This document shows positions 25,186-33,814 of a stretch of 64,000 bases of DNA, piece after piece. Origin of the DNA: Streptomyces violaceoruber. Its GTDB lineage: Bacteria; Actinomycetota; Actinomycetes; Streptomycetales; Streptomycetaceae. How positions within the stretch are numbered: the first letter of the stretch is position 1; each line of letters begins with the position of its first letter. Both the position numbers and the translations under genes were made by a program. The notes under the pieces were generated by a model, which was not told the origin of the DNA, did not search any database, and saw only the letters and a program-made list of their open reading frames with translations. The stretch is taken from the NCBI GenBank assembly GCA_000720805.1, contig JODI01000007.1, forward strand, positions 186,001-250,000. Reading direction: 5' to 3'.

Positions 25186-25204
25186 TTAGGTAAGCCTCAC
25201 CTAA
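25186..25204 (-). promoter_or_regulatory. DmdR/DtxR iron box
   Basis: TTAGGTAAGCCTCACCTAA matches 17 of 19 bases of the Streptomyces DmdR consensus TTAGGTTAGGCTCACCTAA. It lies 12 bp before the DUF2470 start codon, covering the likely promoter or ribosome entry region. Confidence 0.85.
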
Positions 25205-25256
25205 CCTATCGAAGATCGGCGGCGAAGCCAACCACACGGAGTGCCCTCGGATGTCC

Positions 25257-26087
25257 TCAGGCCCGCACGGTCCAGTGCGCCGGCCGCGTGACCGAGCCCG
25301 GCAGGCGCGTTGCCGGCCCGCCCCTGGCCGCGTTCACCTGGGGCTGGGTGAGGAAGAATGCACCGGTCAGGTCCGCGTCCGTGAGGTCGGTGTCGCGCAG
25401 GTCGGCGCCTATCAGGTCCGCGCCGCGCAGATCGGCACCGGTGAGGTCGGCGGCGATGAGGTAGGCGCCGCGCAGATCGGCGCCTGCGAGGTCGGCCCCC
25501 TTGAGGCGGGCGCCCATCAGGTCGGCGCCGCGCCGGTTCTTCTTCCTGCCGCCCGTGCCCGCTCGCACCAGCTCGCTGGTCCTCAGCAGCAGAACGTTGA
25601 CCTCCTGACGGTGGGCGCCGACGTCCAACGCCAGGAGCTCCTCCGGAGTTTGGCGGGTGAGCGCCTCGGTCCGACGCAGTGTGCGGCGCAGGTCTGCGTG
25701 GACGGGGCGGGCGGCCGGCAGGGTGAGAGCCTCGGTGAGGTACCACAGCAGTTCGTGGAGCTGGCGGACGACCGGGAAGACATCGGCCATCCGCCGGACC
25801 CGCTCGCGCGATCCGGTACGCCAGTCCTGTCCGCCGAAGGTGAGTTGCGAGACCTTCTGCCCGGCCCCGAAGCAGTCGTAGACCGTGCAGCCGGTGAAGC
25901 CGCGGGTCCGCAACTCGGCGTGGATACCGCAGCGGTGGTCTCCCCGAAGGTTCGGGCAGTGCTGTCCGGCCTGCTTGTCGATCGCGAAGTCCGCCGAGGC
26001 GGTGAAGGGCAGGGCCACGCAGCACAGGCCGAAACACCGCTCGCAGTCCCCGCGCAGGCCGGCCGGGTCGGTCGTATGGTCTCGCAT
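25257..26087 (-). CDS. YkgJ-like Cys-rich domain fused to pentapeptide repeats
   Basis: 276 aa. The N-terminal about 75 residues hold CERCFGLCCV, CPNL, CGIHAELR and GCTVYDCFGAGQ, the C-x-x-C-x-x-x-CC...C...C arrangement of the YkgJ zinc/iron-chelating domain. A helical linker follows. Residues about 185-245 are about eleven A(D/N)LXX pentapeptide repeats (ADLMGARLKGADLAGADLRG), which fold into a right-handed square beta-helix. Some such helices mimic DNA and bind gyrase; here the function is unknown. It starts at ATG 26087. Confidence 0.85.
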   Translation of the reverse strand: MRDHTTDPAGLRGDCERCFGLCCVALPFTASADFAIDKQAGQHCPNLRGDHRCGIHAELRTRGFTGCTVYDCFGAGQKVSQLTFGGQDWRTGSRERVRRMADVFPVVRQLHELLWYLTEALTLPAARPVHADLRRTLRRTEALTRQTPEELLALDVGAHRQEVNVLLLRTSELVRAGTGGRKKNRRGADLMGARLKGADLAGADLRGAYLIAADLTGADLRGADLIGADLRDTDLTDADLTGAFFLTQPQVNAARGGPATRLPGSVTRPAHWTVRA

Positions 26088-26265
26088 GGCGCCAGCGTAC
26101 TTACCCGCGGGTCATGTCCCGGCCGACGCCTGCCCGGAACAGGAACCTCACCGATGGGATTCCGCCGCTGTGGGGGTCTCCTCATCCAACGGAAAACAAG
26201 CTCGGCTATCACAGAGACACGAGCCGACCGAGGCAGGAGCCCCATCCGGATCGAGGAGAGACGTC

Positions 26266-26466
26266 ATGTGCAGTCACCAGCCGGCGTGCCCCACCGCGGA
26301 CAGTCCCGACCACCGCACGGCCGTCACCGTCTCGGCCCACCCCGAACAGGGCTGGAGCCTGCTGTGCAACGGCACCATCGTCTTCGACGACACCGGTGAA
26401 CTCCTGCCGGACGGGCGGGTCGTGGGCCCGCACCGCCCCTCCTTCGCACTGGCCGTGGCCGCCTGA
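26266..26466 (+). CDS. DUF5999-family small protein
   Basis: 66 aa. It begins MCSHQPACPTADSPDH with two Cys and two His near the N-terminus, then GWSLLCNGTIVFDDTGELLPDG. This is the conserved DUF5999 pattern found across Streptomyces; the role is unknown. GAGGAGAG precedes the ATG by about 6 nt. Its stop ends one base before the stop of the convergent sigma factor gene. Confidence 0.8.
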   Translation: MCSHQPACPTADSPDHRTAVTVSAHPEQGWSLLCNGTIVFDDTGELLPDGRVVGPHRPSFALAVAA

Positions 26467-26467
26467 C

Positions 26468-27358
26468 TCAGCCGAGGGCGTCCGTCAACGCGAGGCCCGC
26501 GAGGCGCTCGGGGTCGGCCAGGATGTACATCTCGGTGATCCGGCCGTCGACGACGGTGACGCCCATGACCGACTGCGCCCGTCCCTCGACGACGTTGACG
26601 AAACCGACGGCGTCGTTGATGAGCGCCATCCGCGCGAAGGGCGCGAACTCCCGGAACAGCATGGCCTGTTCGGCGACCGTCCTGGCACCGTGCACCAGCT
26701 TCGACGCGGCCGCGCCGGTCAGCGCTCCGGAGTCGACCCGCAGGACGACGTCGGGGTGGAGAACGGCGACCAGCGCCTCGAAGTCCCCGGCCAGGCTGGC
26801 GGCCATGAAGGCGTCGAGGACCTGACGCTGCCGGCCGAGGTCCAGCTCGGCCGAGGGAGCGGCTCCCCTCACCCGGCGCCGGGCGCGGCTGGCCAGTTGG
26901 CGGGTGGCGGCCGAACTGCGGTCCACGATCGGCGCGATGTCGTCGAAGGGCACCGCGAACAAGTCGTGCAACACGAACGCGAGCCGCTCGGCGGGCTCCA
27001 GCGTCTCCAGGACGATCATCAGGGCGATGCCCACCGCGTCGGCCTGGAGGACCTCCTGCTCCGGATCGGCCCGCACGAGGGGGCGGACGACGGGGTCGGG
27101 GACGTGGGTGTCGTCCAGGGGGTCCTCGCGGCGGGCGGTACGCGAGCGCAGCATGTCGAGGCAGACCCGGCCGACCACGGTGGTCAGCCAGCCGCCGAGG
27201 TTGTGGATCTCCCCCGCGTCGACGCGGCTCAGCTTCAGCCAGGTCTCCTGGACCGCGTCCTCGGCTTCGGCCAGCGAGCCGAGCATGCGGTAGGCCACCG
27301 CCCGCAGCTGCCCGCGGTGTTCCTCGAAGCGGTCCGCCAGCAGTTCCGTCTCGTTCAT
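26468..27358 (-). CDS. sigJ: ECF RNA polymerase sigma factor, SigJ/ECF41 type
   Basis: 296 aa. Sigma region 2 (RAVAYRMLGSLAEAEDAVQE) and region 4 (VLETLEPAERLAFVLHDLF, then FDDIAPIVDRS) are followed by a SnoaL-like C-terminal domain of about 130 residues ending in ILADPERLAGL. This fused domain is the mark of ECF41 sigma factors; it replaces a separate anti-sigma factor and tunes activity. Family members are often beside a carboxymuconolactone decarboxylase or oxidoreductase target gene, but none is adjacent here. Start ATG 27358; an upstream ATG at 27370 would add four residues. Confidence 0.9.
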   Translation of the reverse strand: MNETELLADRFEEHRGQLRAVAYRMLGSLAEAEDAVQETWLKLSRVDAGEIHNLGGWLTTVVGRVCLDMLRSRTARREDPLDDTHVPDPVVRPLVRADPEQEVLQADAVGIALMIVLETLEPAERLAFVLHDLFAVPFDDIAPIVDRSSAATRQLASRARRRVRGAAPSAELDLGRQRQVLDAFMAASLAGDFEALVAVLHPDVVLRVDSGALTGAAASKLVHGARTVAEQAMLFREFAPFARMALINDAVGFVNVVEGRAQSVMGVTVVDGRITEMYILADPERLAGLALTDALG

Positions 27359-27511
27359 CCCGTCCCCCATGTCCGGCCGGCTCCGGTGCCCTGTGAAGCC
27401 TGATGATCCAACCACGCCCGCGCCGTGCTCTGGAAGCCGTTTCCGCACAGGGCACCCGCTCGGCGGCCCCGGGCCTTGCCCTGGGCCGAGGGCAGGGACG
27501 AGGGCCCGGGG

Positions 27512-28255
27512 CTACCGCGCGAAGACCTCGAACGCGACGGCCGGCTTGCCGCCGAACCGCTCCCCGGTCGCGGCCGCGTTCCCCGTCAGGAAGTCCCGTG
27601 CGTACGACTCCGGGTCCTCACTGGTCAACGCCTCGATGTAGGTGCGGTGTTCCAGCAGCGAGCGCACCGCTCGTTCCAGGCCCCCGGTCGCGTCCACGGC
27701 GTGGGTGGGAGTGCTGGAGCCGGCGACGGCGACCCAGCGGACGCCGTTCCAGGGGTCCAGTCCCTGTTCGGTGAGCTCCGGGAAGATCCAGCGGTTGCCG
27801 GCGTCGCCGGCCGCGTCCAGGGTGGCGCGTCCCACCGCCACATGGTCGGGGGTGTTCCAGGCGACACCGCCCCAGGTGTCCCGGTGGTTGAGGGTGATCA
27901 CCAGCTCGGGCCGGTGCCGGCGGATCGCGGCGGCGATGTCCCGGCGCAGCGCGGTGCCGTACTCGATGATCCCGTCCCGGTGGTCGAGGAACTCCACCAC
28001 CGACACTCCCACCACCGCGGCACTGGCCCGCTGCTCCCGTTCGCGCAGCGGACCGCACTCGGCGGGCTCCAGCGTGTCGATGCCGGCCTCGCCCCGGCTG
28101 GCGAGGACGTAGGCGACCTCGCGGCCGGCATCGGTCCAGGCTGCGACCGCGGCCGAGCAGCCGTACTCGAGATCGTCCGGGTGCGCCACCACCGCGAGGG
28201 CTCGCCGCCAGTCGTCGGGCATGGGCTGGAGCTGAGTCGTCTTCGGCTCGGTCAT
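27512..28255 (-). CDS. PIG-L/LmbE-family deacetylase
   Basis: 247 aa. The zinc motif AHPDD is near residue 25; LNHRDTW and NTPDHVAVGRATLDAA follow, the last with the distal His ligand. Family members deacetylate GlcNAc-type substrates (MshB in mycothiol synthesis, Mca in conjugate cleavage). This one is a short LmbE-like form with an unassigned substrate. It stands alone between the sigma factor and an S33 hydrolase. Confidence 0.87.
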   Translation of the reverse strand: MTEPKTTQLQPMPDDWRRALAVVAHPDDLEYGCSAAVAAWTDAGREVAYVLASRGEAGIDTLEPAECGPLREREQRASAAVVGVSVVEFLDHRDGIIEYGTALRRDIAAAIRRHRPELVITLNHRDTWGGVAWNTPDHVAVGRATLDAAGDAGNRWIFPELTEQGLDPWNGVRWVAVAGSSTPTHAVDATGGLERAVRSLLEHRTYIEALTSEDPESYARDFLTGNAAATGERFGGKPAVAFEVFAR

Positions 28256-28352
28256 GGTCGCAGACTAGCCCGGGCCGGTGACATCAGCCGGTGACATCGG
28301 CCGGACATCGAGCCGCTGAGGGCAGGCGTCGGGCATCCGGTGCCAGGGGGCC

Positions 28353-29702
28353 TCACACCTCGTCGCGGGTCAGCGCCAGCAGGCGGTCCAGGACGCGGGG
28401 GCCGCCCGCCCGGACGCCGTCGTGCTCGAACTCGTCGGTGACCCAGGTGCGCAGACCGCGGATCGCGCGGGCCGTGGTCAGGGCATGGGCGGTGTCCACG
28501 TACATGTCGTCGTGGTAGACGGCCGCCGCGACGGGCACCTCGTTGGCGGCGAGGCGGGCTGGGTCGTACAGGGGCGTCCAGTCGGTGCGGGCGGCGAGCA
28601 GGTCGGCGGTCTCGCGCAGCGGGCGCAGCGCCGGGTCGCAGTCGAACGTCCAGGGATGGACGGACTCGCCGGTGAACAGCACAGGCCCGTCGCCGGCGAG
28701 GGTCTTGGCCGCGTCGAACTGCGGGAACTCGGCGCGCACCCGTTCCGCCGCCCAGGCGGTGGGGCGCTCGTCCTGGGCGTAGGTCGCCTCGTGGACCAGG
28801 GCGTAGAGCGGGTGGCCCGCGTACGACAGGAGGCCCTGCACCTCTTCCTGGAAGGCGTCGGACAGGGCGGCGCCCTGCGGGGTGCGGACGAAGGCGTGTT
28901 CCAGGAGGTAGTGCAGGCGGTGGCTGCCCTCGCCGCCGCCGAGGAGGATGCCGAGGGACTGGAAGGCCTCGGCGGTGAGGCGGTAGCCGCTCGGGAGGAC
29001 CGGCTCGTGGTGCAGGACGTACTCGGCGATCTGCCGGACGCGTTCGACGTCCTGCGGGTAGCGGGCGTAGTGCGCGGCGACCTTGCGTTCGATCCGGGGG
29101 TAGGCGGCCCGGTAGACGTCGTCGGCGTGGGCGTCGAGGGAGGGCAGGCCGCCGGTGATCACCACGGCGCGCAGGCCTTCGGGGGCGGTGGAGAGGTAGT
29201 GCACCGCGCAGAAGCCGCCGAAGCTCTGGCCGAGGACGGTCCAGGGGGCGCCGCCGGTGACGGACGGGCGGATCGCCTCGCAGTCACGGACGATGGCGTC
29301 GGCGCGGAAGCGGGCGAGGTAGTCGGCCTGTGCGGCGGGGCCGCCACGCAGCGGGAGAGTCTGCCGGTTGGCGGGGGTGGAGTGACCGGTGCCGCGCTGG
29401 TCCAGGAGCAGGACGCGGAACTCCTTGAGCGCGCGGCCGAGCCAGGCCTGCTTGCCGACGAAACGGTTCGCGCCGAAGCCGGGGCCGCCCTGCAGGTAGA
29501 CCAGCCACGGCAGGTCCTGGTGCGCCTTGTCGCTCGCGACGACCTCGCGGGCGTAGAGCTCGATGCTCTCCCCCGTCGGGTCGTCGTGGTCGAGGGGCAC
29601 GGTGAAGCGCCGGTCGGTGAGGACGACGCCGGGCTGGCGGTAGCTGAGGTTCAACAGGGCTCCCGGGACGGACGGATTGCGGGCCGCGTCCCAGTTCAGC
29701 AC
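28353..29702 (-). CDS. Alpha/beta hydrolase, proline iminopeptidase-like (S33)
   Basis: 449 aa, cytosolic (no signal peptide). The oxyanion-hole block YLQGGPGFGANR, LLLDQRGTGHS, the nucleophile elbow GQSFGG (about residue 140) and a late DDMYVDTAHA are typical of S33 proline iminopeptidase-type hydrolases, which cut N-terminal Pro or act on esters. GGAGG lies only 3 nt before the ATG; the alternative GTG 11 codons downstream has no ribosome binding site. It is the leftmost gene beside the rhamnose island; its membership there is unproven. Confidence 0.88.
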   Translation of the reverse strand: MLNWDAARNPSVPGALLNLSYRQPGVVLTDRRFTVPLDHDDPTGESIELYAREVVASDKAHQDLPWLVYLQGGPGFGANRFVGKQAWLGRALKEFRVLLLDQRGTGHSTPANRQTLPLRGGPAAQADYLARFRADAIVRDCEAIRPSVTGGAPWTVLGQSFGGFCAVHYLSTAPEGLRAVVITGGLPSLDAHADDVYRAAYPRIERKVAAHYARYPQDVERVRQIAEYVLHHEPVLPSGYRLTAEAFQSLGILLGGGEGSHRLHYLLEHAFVRTPQGAALSDAFQEEVQGLLSYAGHPLYALVHEATYAQDERPTAWAAERVRAEFPQFDAAKTLAGDGPVLFTGESVHPWTFDCDPALRPLRETADLLAARTDWTPLYDPARLAANEVPVAAAVYHDDMYVDTAHALTTARAIRGLRTWVTDEFEHDGVRAGGPRVLDRLLALTRDEV

Positions 29703-29742
29703 ATGTTCCTCCGGCGGCCGACCCCCGGGATCATGAAATCCT

Positions 29743-29760
29743 GCTGAATGGCCGTTCAGC
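29743..29760. promoter_or_regulatory. Palindrome upstream of the S33 hydrolase
   Basis: GCTGAA-TGGCCG-TTCAGC lies between the LacI stop and the hydrolase ATG. It looks like an operator with TGAA/TTCA half-sites spaced two bases wider than the proposed rhamnose operators. It may also be a weak terminator for the LacI gene. Confidence 0.4.
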
Positions 29761-29789
29761 TCGCAAGCCTCGGCACCCCGGTCCCCGCT

Positions 29790-30815
29790 TCAGCGCGCCG
29801 ACAGGCTCGAGCGGCGTACCACCAGTTCGGGCTGGAGCACGACCCGACGGTGCTCGTGCGCGCGCGGCGCGGTCTCCGCCTCGGTTTCCTCCAGGAGGAG
29901 CTCGGCGGCCAGGGCGCCCATGGTGACGGCGGGCTGGCGGACCGAGGTGAGCGGGACGGCCGCGGCGGCGGCGAACTCGATGTCGTCGTAGCCGACGATC
30001 GCGAGGTCGTCCGGGACGCCGACGCCGGCCGCGTACATGGCCTGCAGGACACCGAGAGCGAGCAGGTCGTTGGCGCAGAACACGGCGGTCGGACGGTCGG
30101 CGAGGCCGAGCAGGCGGGCGCCCGCGTCCCGGCCGGCGGCCACGTCGAGCCGGTCGGTGGGCAGTTCGCGCAGCGCGCCCGGGCCGAGTCCGGCCTCGGC
30201 GAGCGCGTTCAGGGCGCCCGTACGGCGGTCACGGACCTGGTTGAGTCCGGGCGGACCGCTGACGTACGCGATGGAGCGGTGGCCGGCGTCGACGAGATGG
30301 CGTACCGCGAGGGCGCCGCCCGCCACGTCGTCGACGGAGACCGAGCACTCGGTGGTGCCCTCGGCGACCCGGTCGACCAGGACGAAGGGGATGCCGTGAC
30401 GGCGGAACGTCTCGATGTTGCGGCCGGTCGCGTCGGCGGGCGTCAGCAGCACGCCCCGCACCCGCTGCTCGGCGAAGAGCGAGAGGTAGTCGGCCTCCTC
30501 GCCCGGGTTCTGGGCGCTGTTGCACACCATCACACCGAGTCCGGCCTCGCGCGCGGCCCGCTCGGCACCGCGCGCGACGTCGACGAAGAAGGGGTTGCCC
30601 ATGTCGAGGACGAGCAGCCCCATGATCCTGCTGCGGCCCGCGCGCAGCTGGCGCGCGGACTCGCTGCGGACGTAGCCGAGCCGGTCTATCGCCGACAGCA
30701 CCCGTGCCCGGGTCTCGGTGGCGACCGTGTCCGGACGGTTGATGACGTTCGACACCGTGCCGACGGAGACTCCGGCGGCACGGGCGACGTCCTTGATACC
30801 CACCGACTGGGCCAT
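29790..30815 (-). CDS. LacI-family repressor of the rhamnose island
   Basis: 341 aa. The N-terminal helix-turn-helix DVARAAGVSVGTVSNVINRP, a hinge helix region ending ESARQLRAGRSR, and a periplasmic-binding-like sensor domain (LDMGNPFFVDV, VDDVAGGALAV, VGYDDIEFAA) make it a standard LacI/GalR dimer. The effector is probably L-rhamnose or rhamnulose (inference from context). It sits just after the importer operon and has its own leader with a weaker TGAA...TTCC site (30850-30861) beside TACTGT, suggesting autoregulation. Confidence 0.88.
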   Translation of the reverse strand: MAQSVGIKDVARAAGVSVGTVSNVINRPDTVATETRARVLSAIDRLGYVRSESARQLRAGRSRIMGLLVLDMGNPFFVDVARGAERAAREAGLGVMVCNSAQNPGEEADYLSLFAEQRVRGVLLTPADATGRNIETFRRHGIPFVLVDRVAEGTTECSVSVDDVAGGALAVRHLVDAGHRSIAYVSGPPGLNQVRDRRTGALNALAEAGLGPGALRELPTDRLDVAAGRDAGARLLGLADRPTAVFCANDLLALGVLQAMYAAGVGVPDDLAIVGYDDIEFAAAAAVPLTSVRQPAVTMGALAAELLLEETEAETAPRAHEHRRVVLQPELVVRRSSLSAR

Positions 30816-30849
30816 CAGGCAGGTACCTCCAAGGGGGCGAGGGGCGACC

Positions 30850-30861
30850 GGAAAGCCTTCA
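30850..30861 (-). promoter_or_regulatory. Weak candidate LacI site before the repressor gene
   Basis: The minus strand reads TGAAGGCTTTCC, 8 of 12 matches to TGAA-WSGW-TTCA. It abuts a possible -10 TACTGT (30861-30866). The weak match makes autoregulation possible only. Confidence 0.35.
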
Positions 30862-30894
30862 CAGTACCGTCCTGACGTCGTACGACGGACCCGG

Positions 30895-32319
30895 TCACGC
30901 GGGCAGTGCGAAGTCGACGACGTGGAGCGCCGAGGGCGTGGTGCCGCTCGACTTCTCCTGGTACATGAACGACAGGACGTTGTCGGCCTTGATCCGCATC
31001 TCGTCGATGACGACCTCACCGAAGGCGTTCAGGTCACTGCCGTCGTACAGCAGCGTCCAGTCGGTGTACCCGGAGGACTTCGAGGCGCCGGCGATACGGC
31101 CGTAGGGGAAGATCGCGTACGCGTTGTCGTACTTGTCCAGGACCAGCTTGGTGCGCTGACTGGAGTTGAGCGCGACCGGGATCTCCGTCTTCGTCCAGGT
31201 GCCGGAGGAGTTCTTGCGGACGTGGAAGGCGCGGCCGTTGGCGGTGCGGTCGTTGACGTAGTCGGTGGTGCACTGGCCGAAACGGCCGGGGACGTAGCTG
31301 ATGATCGCGTGCGGGAGGCCGGACGAGTCGGTGGACTGGCTCTCCTGGTTCATCAGCGAGTGGTCGGGGTTGAGGGAGTCGACGACCAGGCCGCTGTCGG
31401 TGACGGCCACGGTGTCGGAGCTGCCGGTCGTTCCCACGACGGTGCCCGCGTCGTTGCGCCAGGTGCGGCCGCGGTCGGTCGAGTAGACGTAACCGGTGTC
31501 GTGGTTGGTGATGCCGCCGCTGTTGCACATCACGGCGGCGTTCTGTTCGCGCCAGGTGAAGAAGGAGTGCAGGCGGCCGTTGACGTCGTAGTCGATGCCG
31601 TGCAGGTACATGTTGCGGGCGGTCGAGGAACCGTGCGAGCTGGTGTACGTGCCCGTGGAGCTGGACCACTCCCCCAGTGCCGTCCACGTCGAACCGTCGT
31701 ACTCGGCAAGGGCGTTGCGGCCGTTGCCGGAGATTCCGACGCGGTAGCTGAGCTGCAGCTTGCCCTCGGGGGTGGAGACGAACTGAGGGTAGGTGAACTG
31801 CGAGGTGAGGGCGAGACCGTCCATGGACGTCTGGACGGAGCCGAAGACCGAGGCGGTCCAGCCGGTGGTGGCGGGACTGTCCATCAGCCCGGCGACGGAC
31901 TTCACGTAGAAGTAGCCGTTGCTGTGCGAGTCCATGTTGATGTGCAGACGGCCGTCGACCTTGGAGACACCCATGGAGATGACGTTGTGCGAGTCGCTGG
32001 CCTTGAGGACGTGTGACAGCGTGACGGTCGACCAGCTGCTCCCGCCGAGAACACGGCGTCCGACGACGGCGTTGCCGGTGGAGGTGTACCAGGTCGCGTA
32101 CTGGTAGCCCTTGTAGGTCAGCAGGCCGTTCTTCTGGAACGAGTTGTTGTTGACCAGGCCGTCGTAGGAGACGAAGAAGATGGCCTGACCGTCGAGTTGG
32201 GTCGTGCCCTTCTTGGTGACGGAGGGCCCGGGGTCGGCGGCACGGGCTGTGCCAGAGGTGAAGACGGGGGTCATGACGGCTCCGGCGATGGCGGCGCCCA
32301 GCAGTGTACGTCTCTTCAT
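30895..32319 (-). CDS. Exported BNR-type beta-propeller protein in the rhamnose importer operon
   Basis: 474 aa. Signal KRRTLLGAAIAGAVM has a twin-arginine-like RRTLL and ends at ARAAD, so it is exported. The mature part is a BNR_4-type propeller, with blades such as YKGYQYATWYTSTGNAVVGRR, GRLHINMDSHSNGYFYV, and the Asp-box-like YSTDRGRTWRND. This fold occurs in GH145/PL42 enzymes that release L-rhamnose linked to glucuronic acid from arabinogalactans and gum arabic. With rhaM 58 bp upstream and the importer, an extracellular rhamnose-releasing enzyme is likely (inference). ATG 32319 has GGAG at about 9 nt; a second ATG 15 bp upstream has none. Confidence 0.8.
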   Translation of the reverse strand: MKRRTLLGAAIAGAVMTPVFTSGTARAADPGPSVTKKGTTQLDGQAIFFVSYDGLVNNNSFQKNGLLTYKGYQYATWYTSTGNAVVGRRVLGGSSWSTVTLSHVLKASDSHNVISMGVSKVDGRLHINMDSHSNGYFYVKSVAGLMDSPATTGWTASVFGSVQTSMDGLALTSQFTYPQFVSTPEGKLQLSYRVGISGNGRNALAEYDGSTWTALGEWSSSTGTYTSSHGSSTARNMYLHGIDYDVNGRLHSFFTWREQNAAVMCNSGGITNHDTGYVYSTDRGRTWRNDAGTVVGTTGSSDTVAVTDSGLVVDSLNPDHSLMNQESQSTDSSGLPHAIISYVPGRFGQCTTDYVNDRTANGRAFHVRKNSSGTWTKTEIPVALNSSQRTKLVLDKYDNAYAIFPYGRIAGASKSSGYTDWTLLYDGSDLNAFGEVVIDEMRIKADNVLSFMYQEKSSGTTPSALHVVDFALPA

Positions 32320-32377
32320 CTCGGGGGACTCCATTGTCGTGCGAAGGAAGAGGAGAAGAGGAGGGGACGAAGGGGGA

Positions 32378-32701
32378 TCAGGCGAGGTGGAACACTTCGG
32401 TGAGCGGTTTCATGGCCTCGTCGGGTCGGGCGCCGTCCAGGGACTCGAAGAACGGCGCCATCTCCGCCTGCCAGCGGGCGTTGACCTCGGTGGCTTCCAT
32501 ACCGGCCTGGGCCGCGGCGAAGTCCTCGGTCTCCAGGTAGCCGACGAGCAGTCCGTCCTCGCGCAGGAAGAGCGAGTAGTTGTGCCAGCCGGTGGCCGAG
32601 AGCGCGTCGAGCATCTCGGGCCACACGGCGGCGTGCCGCTCACGGTACTCGTCGAGGCGGTCCGCCCGGACCTTCAGCAGGAAGCACACACGCTGGGTCA
32701 A
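32378..32701 (-). CDS. rhaM: L-rhamnose mutarotase
   Basis: 107 aa, the usual length for RhaM (about 104). It interconverts alpha- and beta-L-rhamnopyranose for the isomerase. Key features: VCFLLKVRADRLDEYRERH with the catalytic His, AVWPEMLDALSATGWHNYSLFL and MEATEVNARWQAEMAPFFE. TTG 32701 was chosen because GGAGGGG lies 4 nt before it; the first ATG would remove conserved residues. It follows rhaS by 14 bp. Confidence 0.92.
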   Translation of the reverse strand: MTQRVCFLLKVRADRLDEYRERHAAVWPEMLDALSATGWHNYSLFLREDGLLVGYLETEDFAAAQAGMEATEVNARWQAEMAPFFESLDGARPDEAMKPLTEVFHLA

Positions 32702-32715
32702 CGCCCCTCCAGGGA

Positions 32716-33801
32716 CTAGAAGTTGAACTGGTCGATGTTCTTCGCGTCGAACACGGTCGGCTTGCCGAGGCTGATCACGCCGTCCTTGCCGATGGTGTAC
32801 TCGCCCATGTCGCCGGCCTTGAAGGTCTCGCCCTCCTTGCCGGTGATCTGCCCCGAGACCAGCGCGACCGCGGTACGGGCGGCCAGCGCGCCGAGCTTCG
32901 CCGGGTCCCACAGCTCGAAGCCGTCGACGGTGCCGTTCTTGACGTACTTGCGCATGTCGTTGGGCGTGCCGAGACCGGTCAGCTTGACCTTGCCCTTGTA
33001 CTTGGAGCCGGACAGGTACTGGGCGGCGGCCTTGATGCCGACGGTGGTCGGGGAGATGATCCCCTTCAGGTTCGGGTACTGCTGGAGCAGGCCCTGGGTC
33101 TGCTGGAACGACTGCTGGGCGTCGTCGTTGCCGTAGGCGACCTTGACGAGCTTGATGTCCTTGTACTTCGGGTCCTTGAGCTCGTCCTTCATGAAGTCGA
33201 TCCAGGTGTTCTGGTTCGTCGCGGTCTGCGCGGCGGACAGGATCGCGATCTGGCCCTTGTAGCCGATCTGCTTCGCGAGCAGCTGCACCTCGGTCCGGCC
33301 CAGGTCCTCGGCGCTGGCCTGGGAGACGAAGGCGTTGCGGCAGTCGGGGTTGGTGTCGGAGTCGTAGGTGACGACCTTGATGTCGTTCTTCATGGCCTGC
33401 TTGAGGGCGGTGCACAGGGCACCGGGGTCCTGCGCGGACACGGCCATCGCGTTGACCTGCTGCTGGGTCAGGGTGTTGACGTACGACACCTGGCCCGCGG
33501 TGTCGGTGGCGCTGGTCGGGCCGACCTCCTTGTAGGTGGAGCCGAGCTCCTTGACGGCCGCCTCGCCGCCCTTGTCGGAGGTGGTGAAGTACGGGTTGTT
33601 GACCTGCTTGGGCAGGAAGCCGATGGTCAGGCCCTTCTTGAGGGCCGCGCCCGGGTCGGCCTTGCCGGCCGAGGCGGCGGAGCCGGTGCTCTCGCTCTTC
33701 ACGTCCTCCTTGGTGGTGCCGCCGCAGGCGGTGGCGGCCAGGGCGAGGGAGGTGACGGCGGCCAGGGCCGCACAGGTGCGGCGGAGGGTCGACTTGCGCA
33801 T
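32716..33801 (-). CDS. rhaS: Rhamnose ABC importer substrate-binding lipoprotein
   Basis: 361 aa. A Sec signal with lipobox AATAC (Cys about residue 26) precedes a ribose/rhamnose-type periplasmic-binding domain: LTIGFLPKQVNNPYF, AMAVSAQDPGALCTALKQAM, VTYDSD, NQNTWIDFM and ISPTTVGIKAAAQYL. It captures the sugar outside and delivers it to RhaPQ. The gene is third-from-last in the importer operon. Close similarity to the Rhizobium RhaS type is inferred from order and motifs. Confidence 0.93.
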   Translation of the reverse strand: MRKSTLRRTCAALAAVTSLALAATACGGTTKEDVKSESTGSAASAGKADPGAALKKGLTIGFLPKQVNNPYFTTSDKGGEAAVKELGSTYKEVGPTSATDTAGQVSYVNTLTQQQVNAMAVSAQDPGALCTALKQAMKNDIKVVTYDSDTNPDCRNAFVSQASAEDLGRTEVQLLAKQIGYKGQIAILSAAQTATNQNTWIDFMKDELKDPKYKDIKLVKVAYGNDDAQQSFQQTQGLLQQYPNLKGIISPTTVGIKAAAQYLSGSKYKGKVKLTGLGTPNDMRKYVKNGTVDGFELWDPAKLGALAARTAVALVSGQITGKEGETFKAGDMGEYTIGKDGVISLGKPTVFDAKNIDQFNF

Positions 33802-33814
33802 GGCGATGAGTCCT

